DNA from: CAZHNW01 sp942491575
Lineage (GTDB): Bacteria; Spirochaetota; UBA4802; UBA5550
Direction of reading: 5' to 3'
Length of the DNA: 64,000 nt
Assembly: GCA_942491575.1 (NCBI GenBank)
Contig: CALOBT010000031.1
Location: forward strand, 1,674,001-1,738,000
Part shown: positions 28,156 to 37,416 of the stretch, piece after piece
Numbering within the stretch: the first letter of the stretch is position 1
How the letters are laid out: each line of letters begins with the position of its first letter
The notes under the pieces: generated by a model
Told to the model about the DNA's origin: nothing
Seen by the model: the letters and a program-made list of their open reading frames with translations, nothing else
Database searches by the model: none
Translations under genes and position numbers: made by a program

Positions 28156-29940
28156 ATGAAACAATACTTCATGCTGACTATTCTTCAGCTTTTGGCATTG
28201 CCCCTGGCTCTATTCGCAACAGAAGATGTCTATGTTAATACAAATGGTATGAAAAGTGAATATTTTATAGGGGACACAATACTGGATAATGATGGTATAC
28301 CTCACATAGTCAGATCAGATAAAAATAATATTTGGAAGGATACAAAGGATATAACCCTTTCGGAGCTTTCAGGTACACATGAAATCTGGTTTCGCTCTGT
28401 ATATGAAAATTCAAAATTCAAAAATCCTTATCTGTTTTATTATTCCTCGTATCCGGCCCTTGAATTCTATCTGAATGATGCCTGTATATACCGCTATGGC
28501 TCATTTGCAGCAGATAAGAAACCTGAAATATTTCGTTCACAACTCCATACGATACATTTGAAAAATAGTGATACGAAAGGGTATATTTATGTGCGTGTGT
28601 TAAACAGCAGGCTTGGCTCAAGGATTTTTACGGGAAGTTACCTGGTGGATACTGCAGATCCCGCGAAGGTAAAAGAAAATATTTATAGACACCTGCTCCT
28701 CGATGAATTCTCAGATTTGATCTTTTCCTTCCTTTTTCTGAGTGTAGGGTTTATTTCTCTTTTAATTTTCTTTTTACAACTGAAACGGAAAAATTACATA
28801 CTCCTTTTCCTCGGACTTTTCTTTATCAATATTGTTACAAGCATTATTGCTGATTCTCCTTCAATAATTGTTCTCTTCGATATATCACCAACCTTTTATT
28901 TCAGCATGGGAACAGCGGGGTTGCTCCTTTATGCTCCCCTGTTTCTTGCTTTTTATGAACAGCTGTTACCTCAGGGAAAGATCTGGCTATATATTACTAT
29001 AACCTGGAAAATTCATATTGGTGCTGCGGCAATGGCAATCCTGCTGTACAATGTGAAACTTATTTCGCTGGGGTTTTTTGAAAACATCATACAAATAAAT
29101 ATTCTGCTCTCTGTCATGGAATTTCTCCTTGCGTTTATTCTCTGTTTCAGACCGAGGCTGGAAGAATGGGAATTCATATTTTTCCGTATAGGGACAGGTC
29201 TTATTATATCCGGGATGGTCTATGGTTTTATTAACCTGTTCCTCGTTTCTACATTTTCAACTTTGATAGTATGGGGCTCATTTTCTATGTTTTTTATCTC
29301 AATATGCCTGGTAACAGTAAAAAGGATCACAGTGCACCATGATCAAATGCTGTTTCTTCTGGAGGAAAATGAGAAGAATAAAATTTATCAGCTGCAAAAG
29401 GAAATGAATCCCCATTTTCTTTTTAACAGCCTGGATTCAATTCATTATCTTATTGAAAAGGACAGTAAAACCGCATCTGATACCCTTGTAATGCTGTCAG
29501 ATAATTACCGGTTTTTACTTCAGAAAAGCCATCAGGCACTGATATCCCTGGAAGAGGCATGGTCATTTCTGAGGAATTATATAGCTATAGAAAAGGTGAT
29601 ACAGGGAGACCGCCTGTCTGTCAGGGTAAAGCAGGAGGGTGATATGTCGGATGTTATGCTTCCGCCACTGTCTTTTCAGCCGCTGGTAGAAAATGCCATA
29701 AAACATGGTTTCAGGGATATGTCACTGGGATGTATCCTCTCTGTTTCGCTCATAATCGAAAAAAAAACCATAACATTTACCGTCTCAGATAACGGGCGGG
29801 GTATAGATAAAAATGATGCTTTTTTTCGGTCCCTGGGAAATATTGCGAAACGGATTCAATATTATTATAATAACGCCACGCTCACCCTGGAAAATCAGGA
29901 TCGCGGAGGGGCTACGGTACAATTGATTATTCCCGGATAA
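28156..29940 (+). CDS. LytS-type sensor histidine kinase with 7TMR-DISM sensor
   Basis: 594 residues from MKQYFMLTILQLLALPLALF, chosen because it gives a clean signal peptide and TGGAAA lies just upstream. A periplasmic DISMED2-like domain (~25-165) is followed by about seven TM helices (~185-400). The HisKA_7TM/His_kinase region contains His420 in EMNPHFLFNSLDSIHYL. The C-terminal HATPase has the N-box LVENAIKHGF and G-box VSDNGRGI. It should phosphorylate the response regulator 84 bp downstream. The ligand is unknown; DISM sensors often bind carbohydrates. Confidence 0.9.
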   Translation: MKQYFMLTILQLLALPLALFATEDVYVNTNGMKSEYFIGDTILDNDGIPHIVRSDKNNIWKDTKDITLSELSGTHEIWFRSVYENSKFKNPYLFYYSSYPALEFYLNDACIYRYGSFAADKKPEIFRSQLHTIHLKNSDTKGYIYVRVLNSRLGSRIFTGSYLVDTADPAKVKENIYRHLLLDEFSDLIFSFLFLSVGFISLLIFFLQLKRKNYILLFLGLFFINIVTSIIADSPSIIVLFDISPTFYFSMGTAGLLLYAPLFLAFYEQLLPQGKIWLYITITWKIHIGAAAMAILLYNVKLISLGFFENIIQINILLSVMEFLLAFILCFRPRLEEWEFIFFRIGTGLIISGMVYGFINLFLVSTFSTLIVWGSFSMFFISICLVTVKRITVHHDQMLFLLEENEKNKIYQLQKEMNPHFLFNSLDSIHYLIEKDSKTASDTLVMLSDNYRFLLQKSHQALISLEEAWSFLRNYIAIEKVIQGDRLSVRVKQEGDMSDVMLPPLSFQPLVENAIKHGFRDMSLGCILSVSLIIEKKTITFTVSDNGRGIDKNDAFFRSLGNIAKRIQYYYNNATLTLENQDRGGATVQLIIPG

Positions 29941-30024
29941 TACCAGGTGCTTGTTTTTTAATAAACAGGTATGTGTACTTAATAAAGTAATTGCATTTAA
30001 AAATATAGAAAGTACATTTGATGG

Positions 30025-30747
30025 ATGGGAATTCTAACAGTATTTATTGTTGAAGATAATTTTCAGACTCTCAGCAAGCTGAAAGATTACGTGGAAAAAC
30101 ATCCCCAGCTTTCTCTCATCGGAAGCGCAGTTAATGGCAGTGAGGCTGTGCAGTTCCTGAAAAACAAAGAGTGTGATCTTCTGCTTCTTGATGTTCATCT
30201 TCCTGATATTTCCGGTATTGAAGTACTTGAATCCCTGGAAGTGATACCTGAAGTAATTTTCATTACGGCGTATGATAGTTATGCTGTGAAGGCATTTGAA
30301 CTTGGGGCTCTTGATTATCTTTTGAAGCCATTTACCTATGACCGTTTTAATAAATCCATTGAACGGGTCACTTCTTCACAATACTCACCCCCCGGAACGA
30401 AAGATATAAAAAAGATCATCTTTAATATTGCAGATCGGGGAAGGCAGTATCTCATACCGTATGAGGATATTTTTTACATTGCCTCAAACGGAAAATGTTC
30501 AATTATCCATACAATGGAACTGGATATTGATATTTCCCGGCTTCTCATTGAAATGGAAGAGACGCTTCATGGCGAACTATTTTGCAGAATTCATAAAAAG
30601 TACATTGTAAACATTAATAAAATACATTCATTAGAACATATAAAGTCAGGGCTGTACCAGGTACATTTTACCGATGATGTATTTGCCTCTGTTCCTGTGG
30701 GAAGGTCCTATGTGAATGAATTAAAGAAAAAGATGTCTGTCTTATAA
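30025..30747 (+). CDS. LytTR-family response regulator
   Basis: 240 residues. The receiver domain (1-120) has the acidic pair VEDN, phospho-acceptor Asp56 in LLLLDVHLPDISG, Thr in FITAYDSYA and Lys in LLKPF. The C-terminal LytTR DNA-binding domain (~135-238) contains FYIASNGKCSIIHT, FCRIHKKYIVNINKI and VPVGRSYVNELKKKM. Partner of the upstream LytS-type kinase; these regulators bind direct repeats upstream of their targets. No target is obvious in the window. Confidence 0.92.
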   Translation: MGILTVFIVEDNFQTLSKLKDYVEKHPQLSLIGSAVNGSEAVQFLKNKECDLLLLDVHLPDISGIEVLESLEVIPEVIFITAYDSYAVKAFELGALDYLLKPFTYDRFNKSIERVTSSQYSPPGTKDIKKIIFNIADRGRQYLIPYEDIFYIASNGKCSIIHTMELDIDISRLLIEMEETLHGELFCRIHKKYIVNINKIHSLEHIKSGLYQVHFTDDVFASVPVGRSYVNELKKKMSVL

Positions 30748-30867
30748 GCGTCATATATCCTGCTAACCTCTTATTCCATTTCAACAACCTCTTGCTCTCC
30801 CCTGATAATTACTGGTAGCCACGTACATCAAGGTTGTTTATCTTGCGGGCAATTCAGGAGGAATAAT

Positions 30868-31218
30868 ATGAAAAATATTTTTGGCATTTTATTGGTTTTA
30901 TCAGTCTCATTAGCGGCCTGTGATCAAGATGATGGTTCAAAAACAATAACCGGTTCTGAAATTGTATTTCATAGTTACAGGGACGGGAACTATAATATTT
31001 ATGTGATGAATACCGATGGCTCACTTCAAACAAGGTTGACGGATAATTCAAGTGAAGATACTAATCCCTGCTGGTCGCCTGATGGTTCAAAAATTGTCTT
31101 TACACGCAGCTGTGACGAGAATTATCAAATGTATATCATGAATGCTGATGGCGCAAATCAGACAAACCTGTCAAATGATGAGCATGATGATTCTTTTCCT
31201 GACTGGAGAGATAAATAG
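30868..31218 (+). CDS. Short TolB/PD40-repeat lipoprotein
   Basis: A 116-residue lipoprotein (VSLAAC-D) with two complete PD40/WD40-like strands, SEIVFHSYRDGNYNIYVMN and DGSKIVFTRSCDENYQMYIM, and part of a third (SFPDWRDK). A whole propeller needs about six, so it is either a minimal module that oligomerises or a truncated gene whose remaining repeats were lost. GGAGG lies 6 nt before the ATG. A terminator follows at 31272. Confidence 0.7.
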   Translation: MKNIFGILLVLSVSLAACDQDDGSKTITGSEIVFHSYRDGNYNIYVMNTDGSLQTRLTDNSSEDTNPCWSPDGSKIVFTRSCDENYQMYIMNADGANQTNLSNDEHDDSFPDWRDK

Positions 31219-31271
31219 GGCAGGCTGTGGAAAAATAGTAACCAGAAAAACTTCCTGCCGTATAAACCAGG

Positions 31272-31305
31272 AAAGCCGCGGGCAAAAACCCGGGGCTTTC
31301 TTTTT
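31272..31305 (+). terminator. Rho-independent terminator
   Basis: AAAGCC-G-CGGG pairs with CCCG-G-GGCTTT (one mismatch) around caaaaa, followed by CTTTTT. It lies 54 bp after the PD40 lipoprotein stop. Confidence 0.75.
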
Positions 31306-31307
31306 AC

Positions 31308-31441
31308 TCTCCAGGTGAGGGGCCCTGCATTGTTTGAAGATTATTTCCTGATTCTGAACAAAAAGCAGTTGAAGGATATTGAAACAGAGTATATTGATTA
31401 TGTATAATTTTGTTCGCTGTATCAATATAACTTCTCCACGG
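31308..31441 (+). repeat. IS/MITE remnant (copy F)
   Basis: A scrap joining a shortened 3' module (CAGGTGAGGGGCCCTGCATT, TTTGAAGATTA) to transposase codons DYFLILNKKQLKDI...EYIDY (31339-31404). It ends with a right terminus variant CTTCTCCACGG. Confidence 0.65.
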
Positions 31442-31455
31442 TACGGGATAGGCAT

Positions 31456-32370
31456 ATGAAGAATAGATTAAAAAAGGAAAGGAAGTTGCGCATTGAAAAA
31501 AAGGCATCTAAAACCGCCTTGTTTGCGGCTATTCATCGATTTATGGCTACAAAAGGGGACAGACCAAATTTCAAGGGGCCTGACAACCTGGCAGTACTAT
31601 TCCTAAATCCCATTACCAGATTCATATTGTCCCTGACTTCTATGCGCAGAAAGATATATACAAGACTTGATGCTGAGGTTAAGGGAACTCATGAATACAT
31701 GTTTGCACGAACCGAATATTTCGATATGCTTTTTAAGGATGCACTGGAGGAGAATGTCTCCCAAATCGTACTACTGGGTGCAGGTTATGATACCCGGGCC
31801 CTCAGATTTAAGGAATCCATAAAAGATACCAGAATATTTGAGATGGACGCACCAACCACACAAAAAGAAAAGCTAAGACTGCTAAGAAAAGCTAAGATCT
31901 CTATTCCTCGGCAATTATTCTTTGTTCCCATTAATTTCAACAAAGAAAGCCTGAATGATGTGCTCCCTAAAGCCGGGTATGACCGATCAAAGAAGAGTAT
32001 TTTTCTGTGGGAAGGAGTTACATATTATCTTACTGGTGAGGCTGTCAAGGAAACACTGGCCTCAATAAGGAATAATTCTGGCCCAGAAAGCTCCGTAGCC
32101 TTTGATTACTTCTATAAATCTGCTATTGAGAGAAAAACTGATTTTTATGGAAGTAAAGAGATTTGTGAAGCGGTATCCAGGAATCAGGAACCTTTTCAAT
32201 TTGGGATTGAAGATGGACAGATCAAATCATTTCTCTCGGAGCAGGGATTTGAGGTTATATCGCACTATAGACCGGAGGAGTTTGAGCAGGAATTCTTGTA
32301 TAATAAAAAAGGAGAATTTTTCGGAAGAATGTATGGCTTTGTCTGTAATGTTCATGCCCGGGTGAAGTGA
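31456..32370 (+). CDS. Class I SAM methyltransferase (leucine carboxyl methyltransferase-like)
   Basis: A 304-residue member of the LCM/PPM1-like bacterial methyltransferases (TIGR00027 type). It has ARTEYFDMLFKDAL, the SAM-binding VSQIVLLGAGYDTRALRF (Gly-rich loop, with the Asp-Thr-Arg typical of this family), RIFEMDAPTTQKEK and FLWEGVTYYLTGEAV. The substrate in bacteria is unknown; many homologues sit near polyketide genes. Monocistronic. The N-terminus MKNRLKKERKLRIEKKASKT is basic, with no signal peptide. Confidence 0.87.
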   Translation: MKNRLKKERKLRIEKKASKTALFAAIHRFMATKGDRPNFKGPDNLAVLFLNPITRFILSLTSMRRKIYTRLDAEVKGTHEYMFARTEYFDMLFKDALEENVSQIVLLGAGYDTRALRFKESIKDTRIFEMDAPTTQKEKLRLLRKAKISIPRQLFFVPINFNKESLNDVLPKAGYDRSKKSIFLWEGVTYYLTGEAVKETLASIRNNSGPESSVAFDYFYKSAIERKTDFYGSKEICEAVSRNQEPFQFGIEDGQIKSFLSEQGFEVISHYRPEEFEQEFLYNKKGEFFGRMYGFVCNVHARVK

Positions 32371-32380
32371 CAAATTCTTT

Positions 32381-32626
32381 CCCATGGAAAAACTGCCCCT
32401 GTAATTGAAATTCATTGGTTAAAGCACATCGTGACATCGGAGTAATCTTCCATTTTTCCACAAAAAAAAGGCAGGAACCAAAATCCCTGCCTTTTTCTGC
32501 TTCATGAAGCTGTCTTACTGACCCAGATAAGCACATCTCGAAGCCGTGCTTCTAAATAACTTATGGTTCCATCATGCAGGTGATGGTTCCCTTAAACTCT
32601 TTGAAGATGGCTTCATGGATACGGTT
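32381..32626 (+). repeat. MITE-like element, left part (copy G), split by IS1182
   Basis: Starts CCATGGAAAAACTGCCCC and retains TTGGTTAAAGCACAT from the left part. The 3' module is at 32576-32626 (CAGGTGATGGTTCCCTTAAA, GGCTTCATGGATACGGTT). It is interrupted at ACGGTT by the IS1182-type element; the remaining GTGTGGTGGGGG lies at 34303 onward. Confidence 0.7.
32466..32497 (+). terminator. Rho-independent terminator after the methyltransferase
   Basis: AAAAGGCAGG pairs with CCTGCCTTTTT around a 10-nt loop, with a T5 run following the stem. It lies within the MITE body, 96 bp after the methyltransferase stop. Confidence 0.75.
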
Positions 32627-34299
32627 GAAACTGTCGAATTTCTTTAATTAATTGCAACTGTACTCGTGTCCGATAAAATAATCAATAAAAATTCTGTGAG
32701 GACGCTATGGCACGATACAAAAACACTGAAAGAAACCAGTCGGTTCTCATTCCTTTGAATTGCTCAGACCAGCTACTCCCTGGAACGATTGAATTTGCCA
32801 TTGACGACATAGTAGAGAATTATATCGATACCTCAGTATTTGATCAACGGTATCACAATGAATGCATTGGAGCTAAAGCCTACCCGCCATCAGTCTTATT
32901 GAAGATAATCCTTTTCGCATATTCAAAAGGGTGCTATTCCTCCCGGAAAATTCAGGATCTTTGTGAAACTAATGTACTTTTCATCTCTCTGACCGGTAAC
33001 CTGGCTCCAGACCATTCGACTATTGCCGCCTTCATTTCCTCAATGAAAGAAGAAGTCTCTATCGTTTTCACGAATATTCTCTTCCGCTGTGCACAACTTG
33101 ATTTAATCGGAGGAGAAGTCTTCGCCCTGGATGGATGCAAAATATCATCAAACGCGGCAAAGGAATTTAGCGGCACATTCAAGGAGCTGGAAAACAAAAG
33201 GCAGAAACTAAAGACGTTGTGTAATTCATTAATAGAGATACATGAAACCGGTGACATAGAAGAATCAATTTCTATTGAAAAACGTAAAGAAAAATATCGC
33301 AGAAAAATTGAGAAGATAGATGCATTCCTGAAATCATCAGAACCGAAAAAGGGTTCCCGGGGCCGTGAGCTTAAAAGTAATATCACCGATAATGAAAGCG
33401 CCAAGATGAAATCTTCTAATGGAATAATTCAGGGTTACAATGGTCTGGCAGTAGTAGATGATAATAATCAGGTAATTGTCAATGCTGAAGCCTTTGGCCA
33501 GGGCTCAGAAGGAAGTCTGCTTCCCGGGCTGATGAAACAGACAGGAAACAACATGAAGATAATCGACAAGAAATGGTCTTTGGAAAATTCACAAGTTATT
33601 GCAGATACTAATTATTTTTCAGAAAGCAACTGTAAGTTTTTCTCTGACAATGAAATCGATGGCTATATTCCCGATGTTTATTTCAGAAATAGAGACCCAA
33701 GATTCCCGGACAATTATCCCCGCAGGCAATCGTTGAAAAAAAATCTTTTTGGTCATGATAAATTTAGATTCAATGAAAAAAAGAATACATTAACCTGTCC
33801 TGAAGGAAATATTTTAAAGTTTGAAGGTGAGATGAGCAACCATGGTCGTTGGGGGCGCAGGTACAAAATAAAGGATGGTAGCTGTTTGATGTGCCACAGG
33901 AAAACTGAATGCCTGAAGAAAAACGCAAAGGCCAGGTCTGTATTTATCACTGACATTCCGAAGCCTATGACTTTTTCCGATGAAATGAAAAAGAAAATTG
34001 ATACGTCTCATGGCAGAAAAATGTATTCTAAAAGAATGGGGATAGTTGAACCGGTGTTTGCTAATATCAGGTACTGTAAGGGACTGGATCGCTTTACTTT
34101 AAGGTCGAAGGATAAAGTTAATATACAGTGGCTGCTTTACTGTTGTGTTCACAATATTGAGAAAACTTTGAAGGCTGTTGAGTAAATGGAGGCTGTGGAC
34201 TGTCAACTGTGGGCAGCCCTAAGTCTGGTGAGTAATTGGCCTTGATGTTAGGGGCAGATGGTTGCCGATTTAGTTTTTTAGGAGAAATTCGACTGTCTC
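32627..34299 (+). mobile_element. IS1182-family element nested in a MITE
   Basis: 1673 bp. Left end GAAACTGTCGAATTTCTTTAA; complement of the right end GAGACAGTCGAATTTCTCCTAA. Flanked by the direct repeat GTT (32624-32626 and 34300-34302). Removing the element plus one GTT rebuilds ACGGTTGTGTGGTGGGGG, the intact 3' module of the MITE family, which proves the insertion point. Confidence 0.9.
32707..34185 (+). CDS. IS1182-family transposase
   Basis: 492 residues, full length. The N-terminal DUF772-like region (GAKAYPPSVLLKIILFAYSK, CYSSRKIQDLCETN, DHSTIAAF) is followed by the catalytic core with Asp in VFALDGCKISSNAA and Asp in VIADTNYFSESN. The C-terminal domain has Glu in RMGIVEPVFANIRYCKG. 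A Cys cluster (SCLMCHRKTECLKK) lies between. The gene is intact, so the element may still move. ATG is preceded by GAGGA. Confidence 0.92.
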   Translation: MARYKNTERNQSVLIPLNCSDQLLPGTIEFAIDDIVENYIDTSVFDQRYHNECIGAKAYPPSVLLKIILFAYSKGCYSSRKIQDLCETNVLFISLTGNLAPDHSTIAAFISSMKEEVSIVFTNILFRCAQLDLIGGEVFALDGCKISSNAAKEFSGTFKELENKRQKLKTLCNSLIEIHETGDIEESISIEKRKEKYRRKIEKIDAFLKSSEPKKGSRGRELKSNITDNESAKMKSSNGIIQGYNGLAVVDDNNQVIVNAEAFGQGSEGSLLPGLMKQTGNNMKIIDKKWSLENSQVIADTNYFSESNCKFFSDNEIDGYIPDVYFRNRDPRFPDNYPRRQSLKKNLFGHDKFRFNEKKNTLTCPEGNILKFEGEMSNHGRWGRRYKIKDGSCLMCHRKTECLKKNAKARSVFITDIPKPMTFSDEMKKKIDTSHGRKMYSKRMGIVEPVFANIRYCKGLDRFTLRSKDKVNIQWLLYCCVHNIEKTLKAVE

Positions 34300-34302
34300 G
34301 TT

Positions 34303-34350
34303 GTGTGGTGGGGGATGGTGGCTGCTTAGCGGATGAGGTTTTATAACAGC
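34303..34350 (+). repeat. MITE-like element, right part (copy H)
   Basis: GTGTGGTGGGGGATGGTGGC, then a right end CGGATGAGGTTTTATAACAG that has decayed from the TTTTTCCACGG terminus. It is the other half of the copy split by the IS1182 element. Confidence 0.65.
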
Positions 34351-34715
34351 ATGGGGTATTTCATCCTTTACCAGCGAACACGGCCTCTGTGATAAAATTA
34401 TTTTTTGAAAGCAGGGTGTTAAAAAAGAGCTTGACGATGATTTTTTTCAATAGTTTTATTGGTTACAGGTGAGGTCAGTCTGTACAGAAAATTTTGTGTG
34501 ATTTTCCGCTCGAAATTTAACACATGGACTTTATTCGGAGCAGAATTCTGTAACTGCAGTAGAATCAATCTATGAAGATTGGTTCTGTAATATGGGGTAC
34601 CATTTCTATTTTTGCACAGATTTTGAAGTGTGTCTTTCAGCAACCATCACCTTTTGGTTTTTAAAAACTCTTAAAAGACAGACTAATTTTTAATATCTTA
34701 TACCAGAGGGCGTGT
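34351..34715. other. Intergenic region, no recognised gene
   Basis: 365 bp between the MITE/IS1182 composite and the SGNH-like gene. A 74-codon minus-strand frame (34419-34643) has no start signal and no family resemblance that I recognise. Otherwise nothing. Confidence 0.35.
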
Positions 34716-35570
34716 ATGAATCTTTTTAATTCGTTTATTTCTGTCATGATAATGGCTGCCATATTTTCATCATGTTCAAGTGATGATATCAATGATGATA
34801 TCAATATAGACTCTTCCGCTCCTTCCGCAACAGTTAAGTTAATGTTTATTCATCACAGTACAGGGCGGCAATGGCTTAGTGACAATATTGGAAAATTGGG
34901 CCATGAGCTTAATCGCAACAATTATTATGTAACTGACTCCGATTACGGCTGGGGGCCCGGCGGAATTGGTAATACTACTGATACTGTTCATTGGCCTGAT
35001 TGGTTTAATGATTCAGTGATGCCTGAAGTTTATTCAAACAATATTTTAAATACATATAGTGGATCTAATTTTACAAACACTATCAGCGATCCTGGTGGGG
35101 AAAATGAAATTATAATTTTTAAGTCTTGCTATCCAAATAGTGAAGTTGGGAATTCTATTGATGATGAAAAAACAATTTATAATAGCCTTCTTAGCTATTT
35201 TTCTGATCATACCAATAAGATGTTTGTTCTCATAATTCCGCCTCCTGAGCAGGTTATTAACAACCCGGCTAAAACAAGAGAGCTGGCAAACTGGCTTGTC
35301 GATTACGATAATGGCTGGCTTTCTATCTACGCTCATAAAAATGTTTTTGTCTATGATTATTACAATGTTCTTACTGACCCGAATAATCATCACCATGTAG
35401 TTGACAATGAAATAATTCATATTGTATCTGACAACCCGGTAGATGCTACTAATCCTGATGAATTATATTATCCCAGTGGCGACAATCATCCAAATTCAAC
35501 AGGACAGCAAAAAGCAACACAGGAATTTGTTCCTGTTCTGAACGCATACTACCACATCTGGAAGAGCTAA
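34716..35570 (+). CDS. SGNH-hydrolase-like lipoprotein
   Basis: A 284-residue lipoprotein (AAIFSSC-S). After an acidic linker it has VKLMFIHHSTGRQWL, in the position of the first SGNH block, with Ser or Thr after HH as candidate nucleophile. EIIIFKSCYPNSEVGN is the Asn/Gly-type block. Near the C-terminus SGDNHPNSTGQQKAT supplies the Asp-x-x-His-Pro pair (here DNHPN) typical of SGNH esterases. Probably an exported esterase or deacetylase for a polysaccharide or lipid. Monocistronic; GAGGG lies 7 nt upstream. Confidence 0.68.
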   Translation: MNLFNSFISVMIMAAIFSSCSSDDINDDINIDSSAPSATVKLMFIHHSTGRQWLSDNIGKLGHELNRNNYYVTDSDYGWGPGGIGNTTDTVHWPDWFNDSVMPEVYSNNILNTYSGSNFTNTISDPGGENEIIIFKSCYPNSEVGNSIDDEKTIYNSLLSYFSDHTNKMFVLIIPPPEQVINNPAKTRELANWLVDYDNGWLSIYAHKNVFVYDYYNVLTDPNNHHHVVDNEIIHIVSDNPVDATNPDELYYPSGDNHPNSTGQQKATQEFVPVLNAYYHIWKS

Positions 35571-35618
35571 TTGTACGGATCAGCCGGACCAATTAAAACC
35601 GACATGGTTTGACTTGCC

Positions 35619-35874
35619 CCGTGGAAAAACCTCATCTGCACTGGAAATAAATTGACTAAATCCATATATCCTTTTAAATCTTACCATTTTTTGGAGGATA
35701 TATGCTTAAATTCCTATCGTTCATCTTGAAAATCCTGTTCAACCTCATCAAATCCAACATTTTTAACTAAAATTTCAGGGGGGTCATTTCGCTCACGGGA
35801 GGTGAGGATTCCCTTAAACTGTTTGAAGATGGCTTTGTGGAAACGGTTGTCTGGTGGGGGATGGGTGCTGCATG
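35619..35874 (+). repeat. MITE-like element (copy I), well preserved
   Basis: CCGTGGAAAAACCTCATCTG left end, CATATATCC...GGAGGATATATG palindrome, and about 60 bp of the transposase start (ATGCTTAAATTCCTATCGTT). A direct jump to the 3' module follows (GGGGGGTCATTTCGCTCACG, GAAACGGTTGTCTGGTGGGG), then GGTGCTGCATGAATC. It shows clearly that the MITE is an internal deletion of the IS. Confidence 0.8.
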
Positions 35875-35888
35875 AATCTAGCAACTTG

Positions 35889-37358
35889 TTATTTAACCTC
35901 AAACTGTCCCATCATACCATTGTCTTCATGTTCAAGAATGTGGCAGTGGTACATAAAAACACCCTTGTAAAGATAACGGGTGATAACTTTTACTGATTCA
36001 CCTTCATCGATAAACATGGTATCCTTCCATCCCTGTTCATGGGGAAGGGGCGGTCTGCCGTCCCTTTCAAGAATTTGAAAATGTACACCATGAGCATGGA
36101 AATTGTGAAGAATTCCAGCCATACCATGCATTCCTCTCATGCGGCCCATACCCCCCATTCCCATCATCCCATGTGTAGAGCTGGTAATCGTCCATGTTTC
36201 AGTTGTGTTCAGTTTCATGTACTCATCGATACGATTGATATTCATCTGTCTTCTGTTAATACTTACATGATGCCCCATTCCTTCGAGATTAAAGCGCCTG
36301 TTTCCTGTGACCTTCGAGATCTTGAGCCTTTCAATTGAGGTGAGCTTTTCGGGTATGCTTTTAACAATTGCTGAACTTCCCTCTGTTTCAAAATCAACTA
36401 TGGTGAAGTATTCTGATTCCAGAGACAATTTTTCTCCTGCTGAATATGATGAAAAATCAATGAGAATTTCTGCCCGCTCGCCGGGAGATAATTTTAATGT
36501 GGTCATTTTAACTGGCTTTTCCAGAAGCCCGGCATCGGATGCTATGACATGAAAGGCTTTCGAATCAGTCAATCTAAAGGTATAGGTTCTCGCATTAGAA
36601 CCATTCAACAGTCTAAAACGATAAAGGGTTCTTTTAACTTTAAGGAATGGATTTGCAACACCATTTACAAGTATTGTATTGCCTTTCATTCCTTCCATAA
36701 TATCTCTCATGTGTGTTATATACAGGGGCAGCCCATCATCTGTGAATCGTTTATCCTGAACTATGAGGGGAATATCATCTACCCCATAAGTTTTCGGTAT
36801 ATCAAGTGCTTCAGAAACCTCATCTTCTACAATAAAAAGTCCAGCGAGGCCTTTATATACCTGGATGGCTGTATTGCCCAGGCCATGGGGATGGTACCAT
36901 GCTGTTGCCGCTGGTTGATTGATTGTAAAAGATGCTGTCCATTGACCATCAGGTTGTATAACCTGGTGAGGCCCCCCATCCATATTTGAGGGAACTAACA
37001 TGCCATGCCAGTGTACGGTTGTATATTCTCTCAATTTGTTTTTAACCTGTATTGTGACTTTATCTCCTCTTTTTGCTTTAATCGTAGGGCCGAGTAATGA
37101 TCCTTTGTAGCCATAAGTCATTACAGGTGTGCCTTTGAAAAATTCTGTTGTTCCTTTTTGCACGGAGAGCTTGTAGTACTTTTTGCCATTTTTCTGCTCA
37201 GTATGTTCAAGTAGAGGTGGAATAGGAAGTTTATTCTTCTGAGAATGTGAATCATCTTTATGGATTAAAATGTTTTCTGTTAAGTAATTGTGATGATGTC
37301 TTTTGTTGCAGCTAATGAATATCAGGGATGTGGTCAAAATTAGGAAAAGAACTTTCAT
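35889..37358 (-). CDS. Multicopper oxidase lipoprotein (CueO-like)
   Basis: 489 residues, lipobox LIFISC-N. Three cupredoxin domains carry the four copper motifs: HWHG and WYHPHG (domain 1), HNFHAHGVHF (type 3/2 ligands) and YHCHILEHEDNGMM (type 1 Cys-His with axial Met). A Met-rich stretch (THGMMGMGGMGRMRGMHGM) just before the HNFHAHG block suggests Cu(I) binding. It should oxidise Cu(I) in the periplasm. It lies beside a CsoR-led metal cluster. AGGAGG sits 7 nt before the ATG. Confidence 0.93.
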   Translation of the reverse strand: MKVLFLILTTSLIFISCNKRHHHNYLTENILIHKDDSHSQKNKLPIPPLLEHTEQKNGKKYYKLSVQKGTTEFFKGTPVMTYGYKGSLLGPTIKAKRGDKVTIQVKNKLREYTTVHWHGMLVPSNMDGGPHQVIQPDGQWTASFTINQPAATAWYHPHGLGNTAIQVYKGLAGLFIVEDEVSEALDIPKTYGVDDIPLIVQDKRFTDDGLPLYITHMRDIMEGMKGNTILVNGVANPFLKVKRTLYRFRLLNGSNARTYTFRLTDSKAFHVIASDAGLLEKPVKMTTLKLSPGERAEILIDFSSYSAGEKLSLESEYFTIVDFETEGSSAIVKSIPEKLTSIERLKISKVTGNRRFNLEGMGHHVSINRRQMNINRIDEYMKLNTTETWTITSSTHGMMGMGGMGRMRGMHGMAGILHNFHAHGVHFQILERDGRPPLPHEQGWKDTMFIDEGESVKVITRYLYKGVFMYHCHILEHEDNGMMGQFEVK

Positions 37359-37416
37359 AATGGCCTCCTCGCTGGCAATTATTCTTTAATAAGTACTATC
37401 CTTTACAATAATTGAT

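Noticed and set aside
34419..34643. Minus-strand 74-codon frame as a gene
   Set aside because: No start signal and no recognisable family; composition like the surrounding non-coding DNA.
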